From Rhizobacter sp. (GTDB taxonomy: Bacteria > Pseudomonadota > Gammaproteobacteria > Burkholderiales > Burkholderiaceae_C): a stretch of 51,278 bases of DNA. Below are positions 17,054 to 24,160 of the stretch, piece by piece. The notes beneath the pieces were generated by a model, which worked only from the letters and a program-made list of their open reading frames with translations, did no database searches and was not told the DNA's origin. The number at the start of each line of letters is the position of its first letter. Position 1 is the stretch's first letter. The translations under genes and the position numbers were made by a program. Location: contig JAMLIM010000020.1 in NCBI GenBank assembly GCA_023954175.1, positions 1 through 51,278 on the forward strand, read 5' to 3'.

Positions 17054-19024
17054 ATGTTTGACAAGATCCTCATCGCCAACCGCGGCGAGATTGCCTGTCG
17101 CGTGATGCGCACCGCGCGGGCGCTCGGGTACCGCACGGTCGCCGTGTTCAGCGATGCAGATGCCGATTCGCCGCATGTGCGGCTGGCCGACGAAGCGGTG
17201 CACATCGGCGCGGCGCCGGCCGCGGAGTCTTACCTGAAGATCGCCGCGCTGCTTGACGCCGCGCGCCGTACCGGCGCGGGCGCGGTGCATCCGGGCTACG
17301 GCTTCCTGAGCGAGAACGCGGCCTTCGCGCAGGCCTGCGTCGATGCCGGGCTCGTCTTTATCGGCCCGCCGTCCGCGGCGATCACCGCGATGGGCGACAA
17401 GGCGCTTGCCAAGCAGCGCATGCTCGCCGCTGGCGTGCCTTGCGCGCCGGGGTATTTCGGGGCCGAGCAGGGCGACGAGCGGCTGATGCAGGAGGCGCGA
17501 TCGCTCGGCTTCCCGCTGCTCGTCAAGGCGGTGGCGGGCGGCGGCGGGCGCGGCATGCGGCTCGTGCGTGCGGTGGACGAACTGGCGGCGGCGATCTCGG
17601 GCGCGCGACGTGAGGCGCAGTCCGCCTTCGGCGACGGCACGCTGATGCTCGAGCGGCTGATCGAGAACGGCCGCCATATCGAGATCCAGATCTTTGCCGA
17701 TGCGCACGGCAACGCCATCCACCTCGGCGAGCGCGACTGCACCGCGCAGCGGCGGCGGCAGAAGGTGATCGAGGAGTCGCCGTCGCCGGTCGTGAGCGCG
17801 ACGATGCGCGAGGCGATGGGGCGCGATGCGGTGGCTGCCGCGCTCGCCGTCGGCTACGTCGGCGCGGGAACGGTCGAGTTCATCGTCGATTCCGAGTTGA
17901 AGCACTACTTCCTCGAGATGAACACGCGGCTGCAGGTCGAGCATCCGGTGACGGAGTGCGTGACCGGGCTCGACCTCGTCGAATGGCAATTGCGCATCGC
18001 GGCGGGCGAGGCGCTGCCGCTGCAGCAGCACGAGGCTCGGATGCAGGGCCACGCGATCGAGGCGCGGCTGTATGCGGAGGACCCGTATGCGCGGCCGACG
18101 CCGTTCGCGCCGCAGACGGGGCGCATTCTCCATTGGCGGCCCGAAGGCGCGGCGTCGCAGCCGGGGGTGCGCATCGACCACGGCATTGCCGAGGGCGGCG
18201 CGGTTTCGCCGTACTACGACGCGATGGTTGCCAAGGTCATTGCCCATGGCCGCGATCGCGGCGATGCGATCCGCCGCCTGCGCGCTGCGCTCGCCGATGC
18301 GCCGCTGCTCGGCCTGCGCCACAACGCGCGCTTCCTCGGCGACCTGCTGGCGCACGAGGCCTTTCGCGCTGCGGCGATGACGACGACGATGATCGACGAC
18401 TGGTTCGAGCGCGACGAGGCGATCGCGCGCCGCCCGCAGCCGCCGGCCGAGGCCTGGTGCCTCGCTGCCGCGCTGCTCGCGCACGGCGCCGGATGGCGCG
18501 CCGACAGCGTCGCCGCCTACGACATCGACCTCACATGCGACGGCGCGCCGGCGCAGCGTCTGCGTGTGGACACCGGCACGCGCGATGCCACGATGGCCGT
18601 GACGCACGCCGGCGAGGAGCATGCCGTGCGCGTGCTGGCCTGGCACGACGGCCGCGCGCGCTACGTCTTCGACGGCATCGAGCGCGGCGCCGTCGCGCTG
18701 CAGGTCGGCAGCGACATGCATCTCGCGCTCGGCGCCGACAGCTTCGTCTTCGCCGAGCCCTCGGCTTTTGCCGCGGCGGATGCAGGCATCGACGCCAGCC
18801 GCCTGCGCGCACCGGTGGCGGGGGTGCTCACCCAACTGCTCGCGCAGCCCGGCGACGTTCTCGCCGCGGGCCAGCCGGTCGCCTGCGTCGAGGCGATGAA
18901 GATGGAGATGTGGCTTGCCGCGCCGTTCGCCGCCCGCGTCGTTGCCGTGCACGCGCGCGCCGGCGATCAGCTGGCGTCGGGCGCGCCGATCGCCGAGCTT
19001 GAACCGATCCAGGAACCGACATGA
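17054..19024 (+). CDS. Acyl-CoA carboxylase, biotin carboxylase/biotin carrier (alpha) subunit; AtuF/LiuD family
   Basis: 656 residues. ATP-dependent carboxylation of biotin for the partner carboxyltransferase. Order: biotin carboxylase N-terminal domain (FDKILIANRGEIACRVMRTA), ATP-grasp domain with glycine loop AVAGGGGRGMR, the HPGYGFLSENA and RLQVEHPVTE motifs, a C-terminal carboxylase domain, a linker region, and a biotinyl domain at the end. The biotin attachment Lys is K616 in EAMKMEMW. The size and build match geranyl- and methylcrotonyl-CoA carboxylase alpha subunits (about 655-670). Its start is separated from the hydratase gene by the repeat interval, and its TGA overlaps the next ATG by four bases. 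Acyl substrate is set by the beta subunit and is not certain. Confidence 0.93.
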   Translation: MFDKILIANRGEIACRVMRTARALGYRTVAVFSDADADSPHVRLADEAVHIGAAPAAESYLKIAALLDAARRTGAGAVHPGYGFLSENAAFAQACVDAGLVFIGPPSAAITAMGDKALAKQRMLAAGVPCAPGYFGAEQGDERLMQEARSLGFPLLVKAVAGGGGRGMRLVRAVDELAAAISGARREAQSAFGDGTLMLERLIENGRHIEIQIFADAHGNAIHLGERDCTAQRRRQKVIEESPSPVVSATMREAMGRDAVAAALAVGYVGAGTVEFIVDSELKHYFLEMNTRLQVEHPVTECVTGLDLVEWQLRIAAGEALPLQQHEARMQGHAIEARLYAEDPYARPTPFAPQTGRILHWRPEGAASQPGVRIDHGIAEGGAVSPYYDAMVAKVIAHGRDRGDAIRRLRAALADAPLLGLRHNARFLGDLLAHEAFRAAAMTTTMIDDWFERDEAIARRPQPPAEAWCLAAALLAHGAGWRADSVAAYDIDLTCDGAPAQRLRVDTGTRDATMAVTHAGEEHAVRVLAWHDGRARYVFDGIERGAVALQVGSDMHLALGADSFVFAEPSAFAAADAGIDASRLRAPVAGVLTQLLAQPGDVLAAGQPVACVEAMKMEMWLAAPFAARVVAVHARAGDQLASGAPIAELEPIQEPT

Positions 19025-19908
19025 ACGACAAAGCGATCCTGACCTGCGCCCTGACCGGCGTGCTGACGAACCCGAAGCAGCACCCGGTGCCGGTGACGCC
19101 GGCGCAGATGGCGGCCGAGGCGCGCGACGCCTTCAACGCCGGCGCGGCCATCATGCACGTGCACCTGCGCAACCAGGAGGACGGCTTCGGTCATTTGCCG
19201 AGCTGGGACCCCGATGTTGCCGCGGCCGTCTGCGATGCGATCCGCGCCGCCTGCCCGGGCGTCGTCATCAACCTGACGACCGGCGTCATCGGCAAGGACA
19301 TCTCCGGGCCGCTCGAATGCATCCGCCGCGTGCGGCCCGAGATCGCGGCCTGCAATGCGGGCAGCCTCAACTACCTCAAGCTCAAGGACAACGGCAGCTG
19401 GGCCTGGCCGCCGATGGTGTTTGACAACCCGGTGGCGAAGATCGAGCAGTTCCTCGAGGTGATGGCCGAGTGCGGCGTGCACCCCGAGTTCGAATGCTTC
19501 GACGTCGGCATCGTGCGATCGGTCGCGATGTACGTGAAGGCGGGCATGCTGCGCCCGGAGATGGGGCGTCCGGAGGTGAACCTCGTGATGGGCGTGGCGT
19601 CCGGCATGCCGTGCGACGCTGAGTTGCTCGCGCTGCTGCCGCGCTGGATGCCGCAGGACGCGGTGTGGCAGTCCACGCTGATCGGCCGCGCCGAAGTCTG
19701 GCCGGTGCACCAGAAGACGGCCGAACTCGGCGGCATGCTGCGCAGCGGGCTCGAGGACACGTTCTATCTGCCCGACGGCACGCGCGCGGCGGGCAACGGC
19801 GCGTTGATCGCCGAGCTCGCCGGCTGCGCCCGACGCGCCGGACGCGATGTCGCGAGCCCGGCCGAGGCGCGCGCATTGCTCGGCCTGCGCGCTGGCGCGA
19901 CGGCCTGA
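19021..19908 (+). CDS. BKACE-family enzyme (beta-keto acid cleavage, DUF849)
   Basis: 295 residues, TIM-barrel. Known members use acetyl-CoA to cut a beta-keto acid, giving acetoacetate and a new acyl-CoA; the founding member is 3-keto-5-aminohexanoate cleavage enzyme (Kce). Zinc ligands H46 and H48 (MHVHLR) sit at exactly the Kce positions, and R241, E245 and D246 (LRSGLED) match its R226, E230 and D231. The usual GGHVRVGLED reads GGMLRSGLED here, so the His is Met239. The ATG overlaps the carboxylase stop (ATGA), so it belongs to the acyl-CoA operon. It occupies the place where the leucine pathway has HMG-CoA lyase. Substrate is unknown; a branched 3-oxo acid made by this pathway is the inference. 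Confidence 0.85.
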   Translation: MNDKAILTCALTGVLTNPKQHPVPVTPAQMAAEARDAFNAGAAIMHVHLRNQEDGFGHLPSWDPDVAAAVCDAIRAACPGVVINLTTGVIGKDISGPLECIRRVRPEIAACNAGSLNYLKLKDNGSWAWPPMVFDNPVAKIEQFLEVMAECGVHPEFECFDVGIVRSVAMYVKAGMLRPEMGRPEVNLVMGVASGMPCDAELLALLPRWMPQDAVWQSTLIGRAEVWPVHQKTAELGGMLRSGLEDTFYLPDGTRAAGNGALIAELAGCARRAGRDVASPAEARALLGLRAGATA

Positions 19909-19979
19909 ATCGAGGCATGCTCGCCGCCTGAGGGCGGGTCCGTCGAGGCTGCCCCGCGCACCGACCGAAGGAGACGACC

Positions 19980-20537
19980 ATGCCCGACCCTGCCACTGCC
20001 GCCGCGACCCAGTTGCGAAACATCGAAGCCAAGACCGGCAAGAAGCTTGAAGCGCTCTACCGCATCGTCGCCGAAAGCGGCCTCGCAAAGGTCGGCGAGC
20101 AGCGCACGATGCTGATGGAGCGCTTCGGCCTCGGCTATGGGGACGCGAACACCGTCGCCTTGCTCGCGAAGGCCGCCGCGGCGCCCGCGCCTGCGAGTGA
20201 CGACCCGCTCGACGCGATCTACAGCGGCGCGAAGGCGCACCTGCGGCCGCTGCATGACGCCCTGACGGCGGCGATCGACAGGATCGGCCCGCACGAGAAG
20301 GCGCCCAAGAAGTCCATCGTCAGCCTGCGGCGCAAGAAGCAGTTCGCGCTGATCGGGCCGGCGACCAAGGAACAGATCGAACTCGGCCTGAACGCCAAGG
20401 GCCTGCCCGCGTCGCCTCGCCTGAAGGCGCTGGCGCCGGGCGGCATGTGCCAGTACAGCGTGCGGCTCTCGACCGCGGGCGAGATCGATGCCGAACTGCT
20501 CGGCTGGGTGCGCGCAGCGTACGACGCCGCGGGTTGA
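19980..20537 (+). CDS. DUF4287 and DUF5655 domain protein
   Basis: 185 residues. The N-terminal part (about 8-65) is a DUF4287 domain: NIEAKTGKKLEALYRIVAES and RFGLGYGDANTVALL are typical. The C-terminal part (about 75-183) is DUF5655, with AIDRIGPHEKAPKKSIVSLRR and KKQFALIGPATK, related to predicted transport or DNA-associated small domains. Cytoplasmic, no membrane segment. AAGGAG ribosome site directly upstream. It follows the acyl-CoA operon by 71 bases and need not be part of it. Function is unknown. Confidence 0.82.
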   Translation: MPDPATAAATQLRNIEAKTGKKLEALYRIVAESGLAKVGEQRTMLMERFGLGYGDANTVALLAKAAAAPAPASDDPLDAIYSGAKAHLRPLHDALTAAIDRIGPHEKAPKKSIVSLRRKKQFALIGPATKEQIELGLNAKGLPASPRLKALAPGGMCQYSVRLSTAGEIDAELLGWVRAAYDAAG

Positions 20538-20596
20538 AGCCTGCCGCTGCGAGCGGGCCTCGGTGGTGGCGCGACCGCGTGGTCAGCGATGAGCCA

Positions 20597-20682
20597 GGGA
20601 TCGCGTGAAGGACTGCGCCAGGAACCACGCAAGGGGTCACGCCAGGGACCACGCAGGGGATCACGTCAGGTCTCGCGAGAGG
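20597..20682. repeat. Degenerate 24-base tandem repeat
   Basis: Three full units begin at 20597, 20621 and 20645, with a partial fourth at 20669. Units two and three share GG(A/G)ACCACGCA(A/G)GGG(G/A)TCACG(C/T)CA; the first is more diverged. The array occupies the gap between the DUF4287 gene and the EamA gene and ends 13 bases before the putative -10 of the latter. Confidence 0.7.
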
Positions 20683-20694
20683 AAGGGCGCTCCG

Positions 20695-20700
20695 TAGAAT
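20695..20700 (+). promoter_or_regulatory. Possible -10 element of the EamA gene (short or no leader)
   Basis: TAGAAT ends nine bases before the ATG at 20710. No Shine-Dalgarno sequence lies between them, so transcription would start at or just before the start codon. No clear -35 is seen. Confidence 0.3.
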
Positions 20701-20709
20701 GCCGCGCAG

Positions 20710-21624
20710 ATGAACCTTCGCGTCGACGCGGCCGAGGCCGCCGCACCCTCGTTGTGGCCCGGCCTGCTGCTCGCGATGTTCGGCGCGATTGCGTTCTCGG
20801 GCAAGGCGATCATCGTCAAGCTCGCCTACCGCTACGGCGTCGATGCGGTCACGTTGATCACCTACCGCATGCTGTTCGCGCTGCCGATGTTCGCGCTGCT
20901 CGCGTGGTGGTCCGGGCGCGGCAAGCGGGCGCTGACGCAGCGCGACTTCTGGACCATCCTCGGCCTGGGGTTTTCGGGCTACTACCTCGCGAGCTTTCTC
21001 GATTTCGCCGGCCTGCAGTTCGTCAGCGCCGGGCTCGAGCGGCTGATCCTGTACCTGAACCCGACGCTCGTGCTCGGCCTCGGCGTGCTGATGTTCGGGC
21101 GCAAGGTGCGGCGCGAGCAACTCGTTGCGCTCGCGGTGAGCTATCTCGGCGTCGCGCTCGTCTTCGGCCAGGAAATCCGGCTCGAGGGCGCGGATGCCGC
21201 GCTCGGCGCGGGCCTCGTGTTCGCCAGTGCGGTGAGCTACGCGATCTACCTCGTCTACAGCGGCGAGGAGGTCAGGCGCCTCGGCGCGCTGCGCCTGACC
21301 GGCTGGGCGACGAGCGTCGCCTGCCTGCTGTGCATCGCGCAGTTCCTGCTGTTGCGGCCGCTCTCCGCACTCGACGTCGCGCCGCAGGTGATCTGGCTGT
21401 CGGTGCTCAATGCGACGCTGTGCACCTTCGCGCCGGTGTTGATGATGATGATGGCGATCGAGCGCATCGGCGCGCCGCTTGCCGCGCAGACGGGCATGAT
21501 CGGGCCCTTGTCGACCATCACGATGGGCGTGCTGATCCTCGGCGAACCGTTCACCGCCTGGGTCGCCGCGGGCACGCTGCTGGTGCTGGCCGGCATCTGG
21601 CTGCTGGCGCGCACGCGCTCATGA
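20710..21624 (+). CDS. EamA/DMT-superfamily membrane transporter
   Basis: 304 residues with ten predicted helices in two EamA repeats (about 15-150 and 160-300). Visible features: FGAIAFSGKAIIVKLAYRYG in helix 1, TYRMLFALPMFAL in helix 2, LNPTLVLGLGVLMFG, and in the second half SAVSYAIYLVYSGE and IGPLSTITMGVLILGE. The family exports amino acids or other small metabolites. It has no ribosome site upstream but a -10-like hexamer just before the start. It stands as a single gene before the beta-propeller gene. One of three distinct EamA proteins in this window; substrate unknown. Confidence 0.88.
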   Translation: MNLRVDAAEAAAPSLWPGLLLAMFGAIAFSGKAIIVKLAYRYGVDAVTLITYRMLFALPMFALLAWWSGRGKRALTQRDFWTILGLGFSGYYLASFLDFAGLQFVSAGLERLILYLNPTLVLGLGVLMFGRKVRREQLVALAVSYLGVALVFGQEIRLEGADAALGAGLVFASAVSYAIYLVYSGEEVRRLGALRLTGWATSVACLLCIAQFLLLRPLSALDVAPQVIWLSVLNATLCTFAPVLMMMMAIERIGAPLAAQTGMIGPLSTITMGVLILGEPFTAWVAAGTLLVLAGIWLLARTRS

Positions 21625-21676
21625 GGCCGGGTAGGGTGGGCGCTGGCGCGTTATCGTCCGCCACGAGGAGATGGTG

Positions 21677-22630
21677 ATGATCAAGCGACTTGTCCTGCTG
21701 CTCGCACTGTTGGCGCTCGCCGCCGGTGTGTACGCCGCCGAGGTGCGCTACTACGACCTGCCGCGCGGCGCACGGCCGCACGACGTGGCGCCCGACCCGA
21801 AGCCGGGCGGCCCCGTCTGGTACACCGCGCAGGGTCAGGGCGCGCTCGGCCGGCTCGAGCCGGCCAGCGGCAAGGTCGAGCAGATTGCGCTCGGCGCGGG
21901 CTCGGCGCCGCACGGCGTGATCGTCGGGCCGGACGGCGCGCCGTGGGTGACCGATGGTGGCCTGAACGCGATCGTGCGCGTCGATCCGGCGACGCGCGAA
22001 GTCCGGCGCTGGCCGCTGCCCGACGGCGGCTACGCCAACCTCAACACCGCAACCTTCGACGGCGCAGGCATTTTGTGGTTCACCGGCCAGTCGGGCCTCT
22101 ACGGCCGGCTCGATCCGGCCAGCGGCAAGGTCGAGGTCTGGAAGGCGCCGCGCGGTCGCGGCCCCTACGGCATCGCAACGACGCCTGCAGGCGAGGTCTA
22201 CTACGCGTCCCTCGCCGGCAACCACATCGCCCGCATCGACCGCACGAGCGGCGCGGCGACGCCGATCAACCCGCCGACGCCGGAGCAGGGCGCGCGCCGC
22301 GTCTGGAGCGATTCGACCGGCCGCGTCTGGGTCAGCGAATGGAGCAGCGGCAACGTGAGCGTCTACGATCCGGCCTCCCGGGCTTGGAAGCACTGGAAGC
22401 TGCCTGGCCCTTCGCCGCGCGCCTACTCGGTCTGGGTCGATGAGCGCGACGGCGTCTGGCTGACCGATTTCGCCGCCAACGCGATCGTGCACTTCGATCC
22501 GAAGACCGAGACCTTCGCCAGTTTTCCGAGCAGCAAGAGCGGCGCCATGGTGCGGCAGATGCTCGGCCGCAAGGGCGAAGCGTGGGGCGCCGAATCCGGC
22601 AACGACCGTCTGGTCGTCATCAAGCACTGA
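21677..22630 (+). CDS. Secreted Vgb/SMP-30-like six-bladed beta-propeller protein
   Basis: 317 residues. Signal peptide over residues 1-20 (KRLVLLLALLALAAGVYA). The rest is repeated blades, each with a strand like GPVWYTAQGQGALGRLEPASGKVEQ, GAPWVTDGGLNAIVRVDPAT, GILWFTGQSGLYGRLDPASG and GRVWVSEWSSGNVSVYDPAS. This G-x-(V/I/L)-W-(Y/F/V) pattern is that of virginiamycin B lyase and related streptogramin lyases, but many members are only structural or lactonase-like. An ATG at 21671 touches the GAGGAG ribosome site, so the ATG at 21677, six bases away, is chosen. A secreted lyase or lactonase is possible; antibiotic lyase activity should not be assumed. Confidence 0.82.
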   Translation: MIKRLVLLLALLALAAGVYAAEVRYYDLPRGARPHDVAPDPKPGGPVWYTAQGQGALGRLEPASGKVEQIALGAGSAPHGVIVGPDGAPWVTDGGLNAIVRVDPATREVRRWPLPDGGYANLNTATFDGAGILWFTGQSGLYGRLDPASGKVEVWKAPRGRGPYGIATTPAGEVYYASLAGNHIARIDRTSGAATPINPPTPEQGARRVWSDSTGRVWVSEWSSGNVSVYDPASRAWKHWKLPGPSPRAYSVWVDERDGVWLTDFAANAIVHFDPKTETFASFPSSKSGAMVRQMLGRKGEAWGAESGNDRLVVIKH

Positions 22631-22648
22631 AAGGGAGGAACCGAACTC

Positions 22649-23431
22649 ATGGATCTGGGCATCAAGGGCAAATGGGCGCTCGTCTGCGCTGCCAGCAAGG
22701 GGCTCGGCAAGGGCTGCGCGAGCGCGCTCGTGCGCGAGGGCGCGAATGTCGTCATCACCGCGCGCGGCATCGAGGCGCTCGAAGCGACGGCTGCCGAGTT
22801 GCGCGCACTGAAGGGTGGCGAAGTGCGGGTCGTCGCCGGCGACATCACGACCGAGGCCGGCCGCGCCGCCGCGCTGGCGGCGTGCCCGCAGGTCGACATC
22901 CTCGTCAACAACGCAGGCGGGCCGCCACCGGGGGACTTCCGCAACTGGGATCGCGACGCCTGGATCGCCGCGCTCGACGCCAACATGCTGGCGCCGATCG
23001 CGCTGATGAAGGCGACGGTCGATGCGATGGCCGAGCGCGGCTTCGGGCGCATCGTCAACATCACCTCGGGCGCGGTGAAGGCGCCGATCGACATCCTCGG
23101 CCTCTCCAACGGCGCGCGCAGCGGGCTGACCGGCTTCGTCGCCGGCCTCGCGCGCAGCCCGCTCGCGGCCAAGGGCGTGACCATCAACAACCTGCTGCCC
23201 GGTGCGTTCGACACCGATCGCCTGCGGGTGACCTTTCAAGGCGCCTCGGCCAAGACGGGGCGCAGCGTCGAGGATCTTGCCGCGCAGCGGGCCGGCACCA
23301 TCCCACTGCGCCGCTTCGGCAACCCCGTCGAGTTCGGCGCCGTCTGCGCTTTCATGTGCAGCATGCATGCGGCCTATCTGACGGGGCAGAACATCCTGCT
23401 CGACGGCGGCGCCTATCCCGGTACGTATTGA
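22649..23431 (+). CDS. Short-chain dehydrogenase/reductase family protein lacking the YxxxK pair
   Basis: 260 residues with the SDR fold: cofactor loop AASKGLGKG (residues 14-22), NNAG (87-90), and C-terminal ILLDGGAYPGTY. The catalytic Ser is S140 in NITSGAVKAPI. At the usual Tyr position (+13) there is Ser153 and at the usual Lys (+17) there is Arg157, in LGLSNGAR. This matches a known SDR subgroup with an SNxxR motif whose reactions are mostly unassigned. GGGAGG ribosome site upstream. It follows the beta-propeller gene by 18 bases and may share a transcript. A dehydrogenase step for the neighbouring acyl-CoA pathway is possible but not shown. Confidence 0.88.
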   Translation: MDLGIKGKWALVCAASKGLGKGCASALVREGANVVITARGIEALEATAAELRALKGGEVRVVAGDITTEAGRAAALAACPQVDILVNNAGGPPPGDFRNWDRDAWIAALDANMLAPIALMKATVDAMAERGFGRIVNITSGAVKAPIDILGLSNGARSGLTGFVAGLARSPLAAKGVTINNLLPGAFDTDRLRVTFQGASAKTGRSVEDLAAQRAGTIPLRRFGNPVEFGAVCAFMCSMHAAYLTGQNILLDGGAYPGTY

Positions 23432-23464
23432 CATTTGTCGCCCCTTCGCACGCTGCGTGCGGGG

Positions 23465-23470
23465 CAGAAT
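23465..23470 (+). promoter_or_regulatory. Possible -10 element of the cytochrome b-like gene (no leader)
   Basis: CAGAAT ends six bases before the ATG at 23477. No ribosome site is present between them, which suggests a leaderless transcript. No clear -35 is seen. Confidence 0.25.
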
Positions 23471-23476
23471 CGAGCG

Positions 23477-24160
23477 ATGGACTTGCTTGATTTCGCGCGC
23501 GGCCCGGCGCTCTCCATCGCGGTCGCGGTCTTCGTGTTGGGCAGCGCCTGGCGCCTGATCGTCGTCGCTCGCCGGCCGCGCATGCCCGACCTCTCACCGC
23601 CGCGCGAGGGCGCGCCTTCGAAGGCCGCCTCCGCGGTCGGCGCGGTGATGCGGGGGCTGTGGCCGCACAAGGGCGTCTCCAAGGCCCACCGCGCGATGGC
23701 GCTCAACGCCTACGTCTATCACGTCGGCATGGCGCTCGTCGTGTTCGGCTACGCGCCGCACATCGACTTCGTGCGGCGCCACCTGGGCCTGGGCTGGCCG
23801 GCGCTGCCGGACGTGGTGATGTACGTCGCGGCGGGCGTCAGCTTCGTCGCGCTGCTGCTCGCACTGGTGTTTCGCCTGTCCGATCCGGTGCGCCGGCTGA
23901 TCTCGAACGCCGACGACTGGATCAGCTGGACGCTGACCTTTCTGCCCTTCGTCACCGGCATGGCGGTGCTGGTCGAGCCTTCGGCGCAGATCCTCGCGCG
24001 CGGGCACACGCTCTATCGCGGCCCGCTCGCGGTGCATCTGCTGGCGTTCCTGTTCCTCCTCGTCTGGTTCCCGTTCGGCAAGCTGATGCACGCGGTGTTC
24101 TTCGCTTTCTCGCGCGGCGCGACCGGCGTGCGCTTCGGGCACCGCGGGGTGCGCGTATGA
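23477..24160 (+). CDS. NarI/HdrE-like cytochrome b membrane subunit
   Basis: 227 residues with five predicted helices. Paired His residues suited to two b hemes are seen in the second and last helices: KAHRAMALNAYVYHVGMALVVFG and HLLAFLFLLVWFPFGKLMHAVFF. Build and length match the gamma subunit of respiratory nitrate reductase and the HdrE/DsrM membrane subunits. The ATG at 23477 is preferred to the open frame upstream (23435) because the first helix begins there. Its last codons overlap the start of the iron-sulfur subunit by four bases. Together they would exchange electrons between a cytoplasmic partner and the quinone pool. The partner is not known. Confidence 0.83.
   Translation: MDLLDFARGPALSIAVAVFVLGSAWRLIVVARRPRMPDLSPPREGAPSKAASAVGAVMRGLWPHKGVSKAHRAMALNAYVYHVGMALVVFGYAPHIDFVRRHLGLGWPALPDVVMYVAAGVSFVALLLALVFRLSDPVRRLISNADDWISWTLTFLPFVTGMAVLVEPSAQILARGHTLYRGPLAVHLLAFLFLLVWFPFGKLMHAVFFAFSRGATGVRFGHRGVRV

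Noticed and set aside
16718-18952. 744-codon minus-strand open frame across the tandem repeat and biotin carboxylase
   Set aside because: It is the antisense of a well-supported biotin carboxylase gene and has no family signature; only its repeat part was kept as a repeat.
12003-19908. Plain leucine degradation (liuRABCDE) operon
   Set aside because: Gene order, the AtuD/AtuE-like motifs, the changed carboxyltransferase pocket and a BKACE instead of HMG-CoA lyase argue against a simple liu call, although the regulator is LiuR-like.
21671-21676. Earlier ATG of the beta-propeller gene
   Set aside because: It directly abuts the GAGGAG ribosome site; the ATG six bases later has correct spacing.
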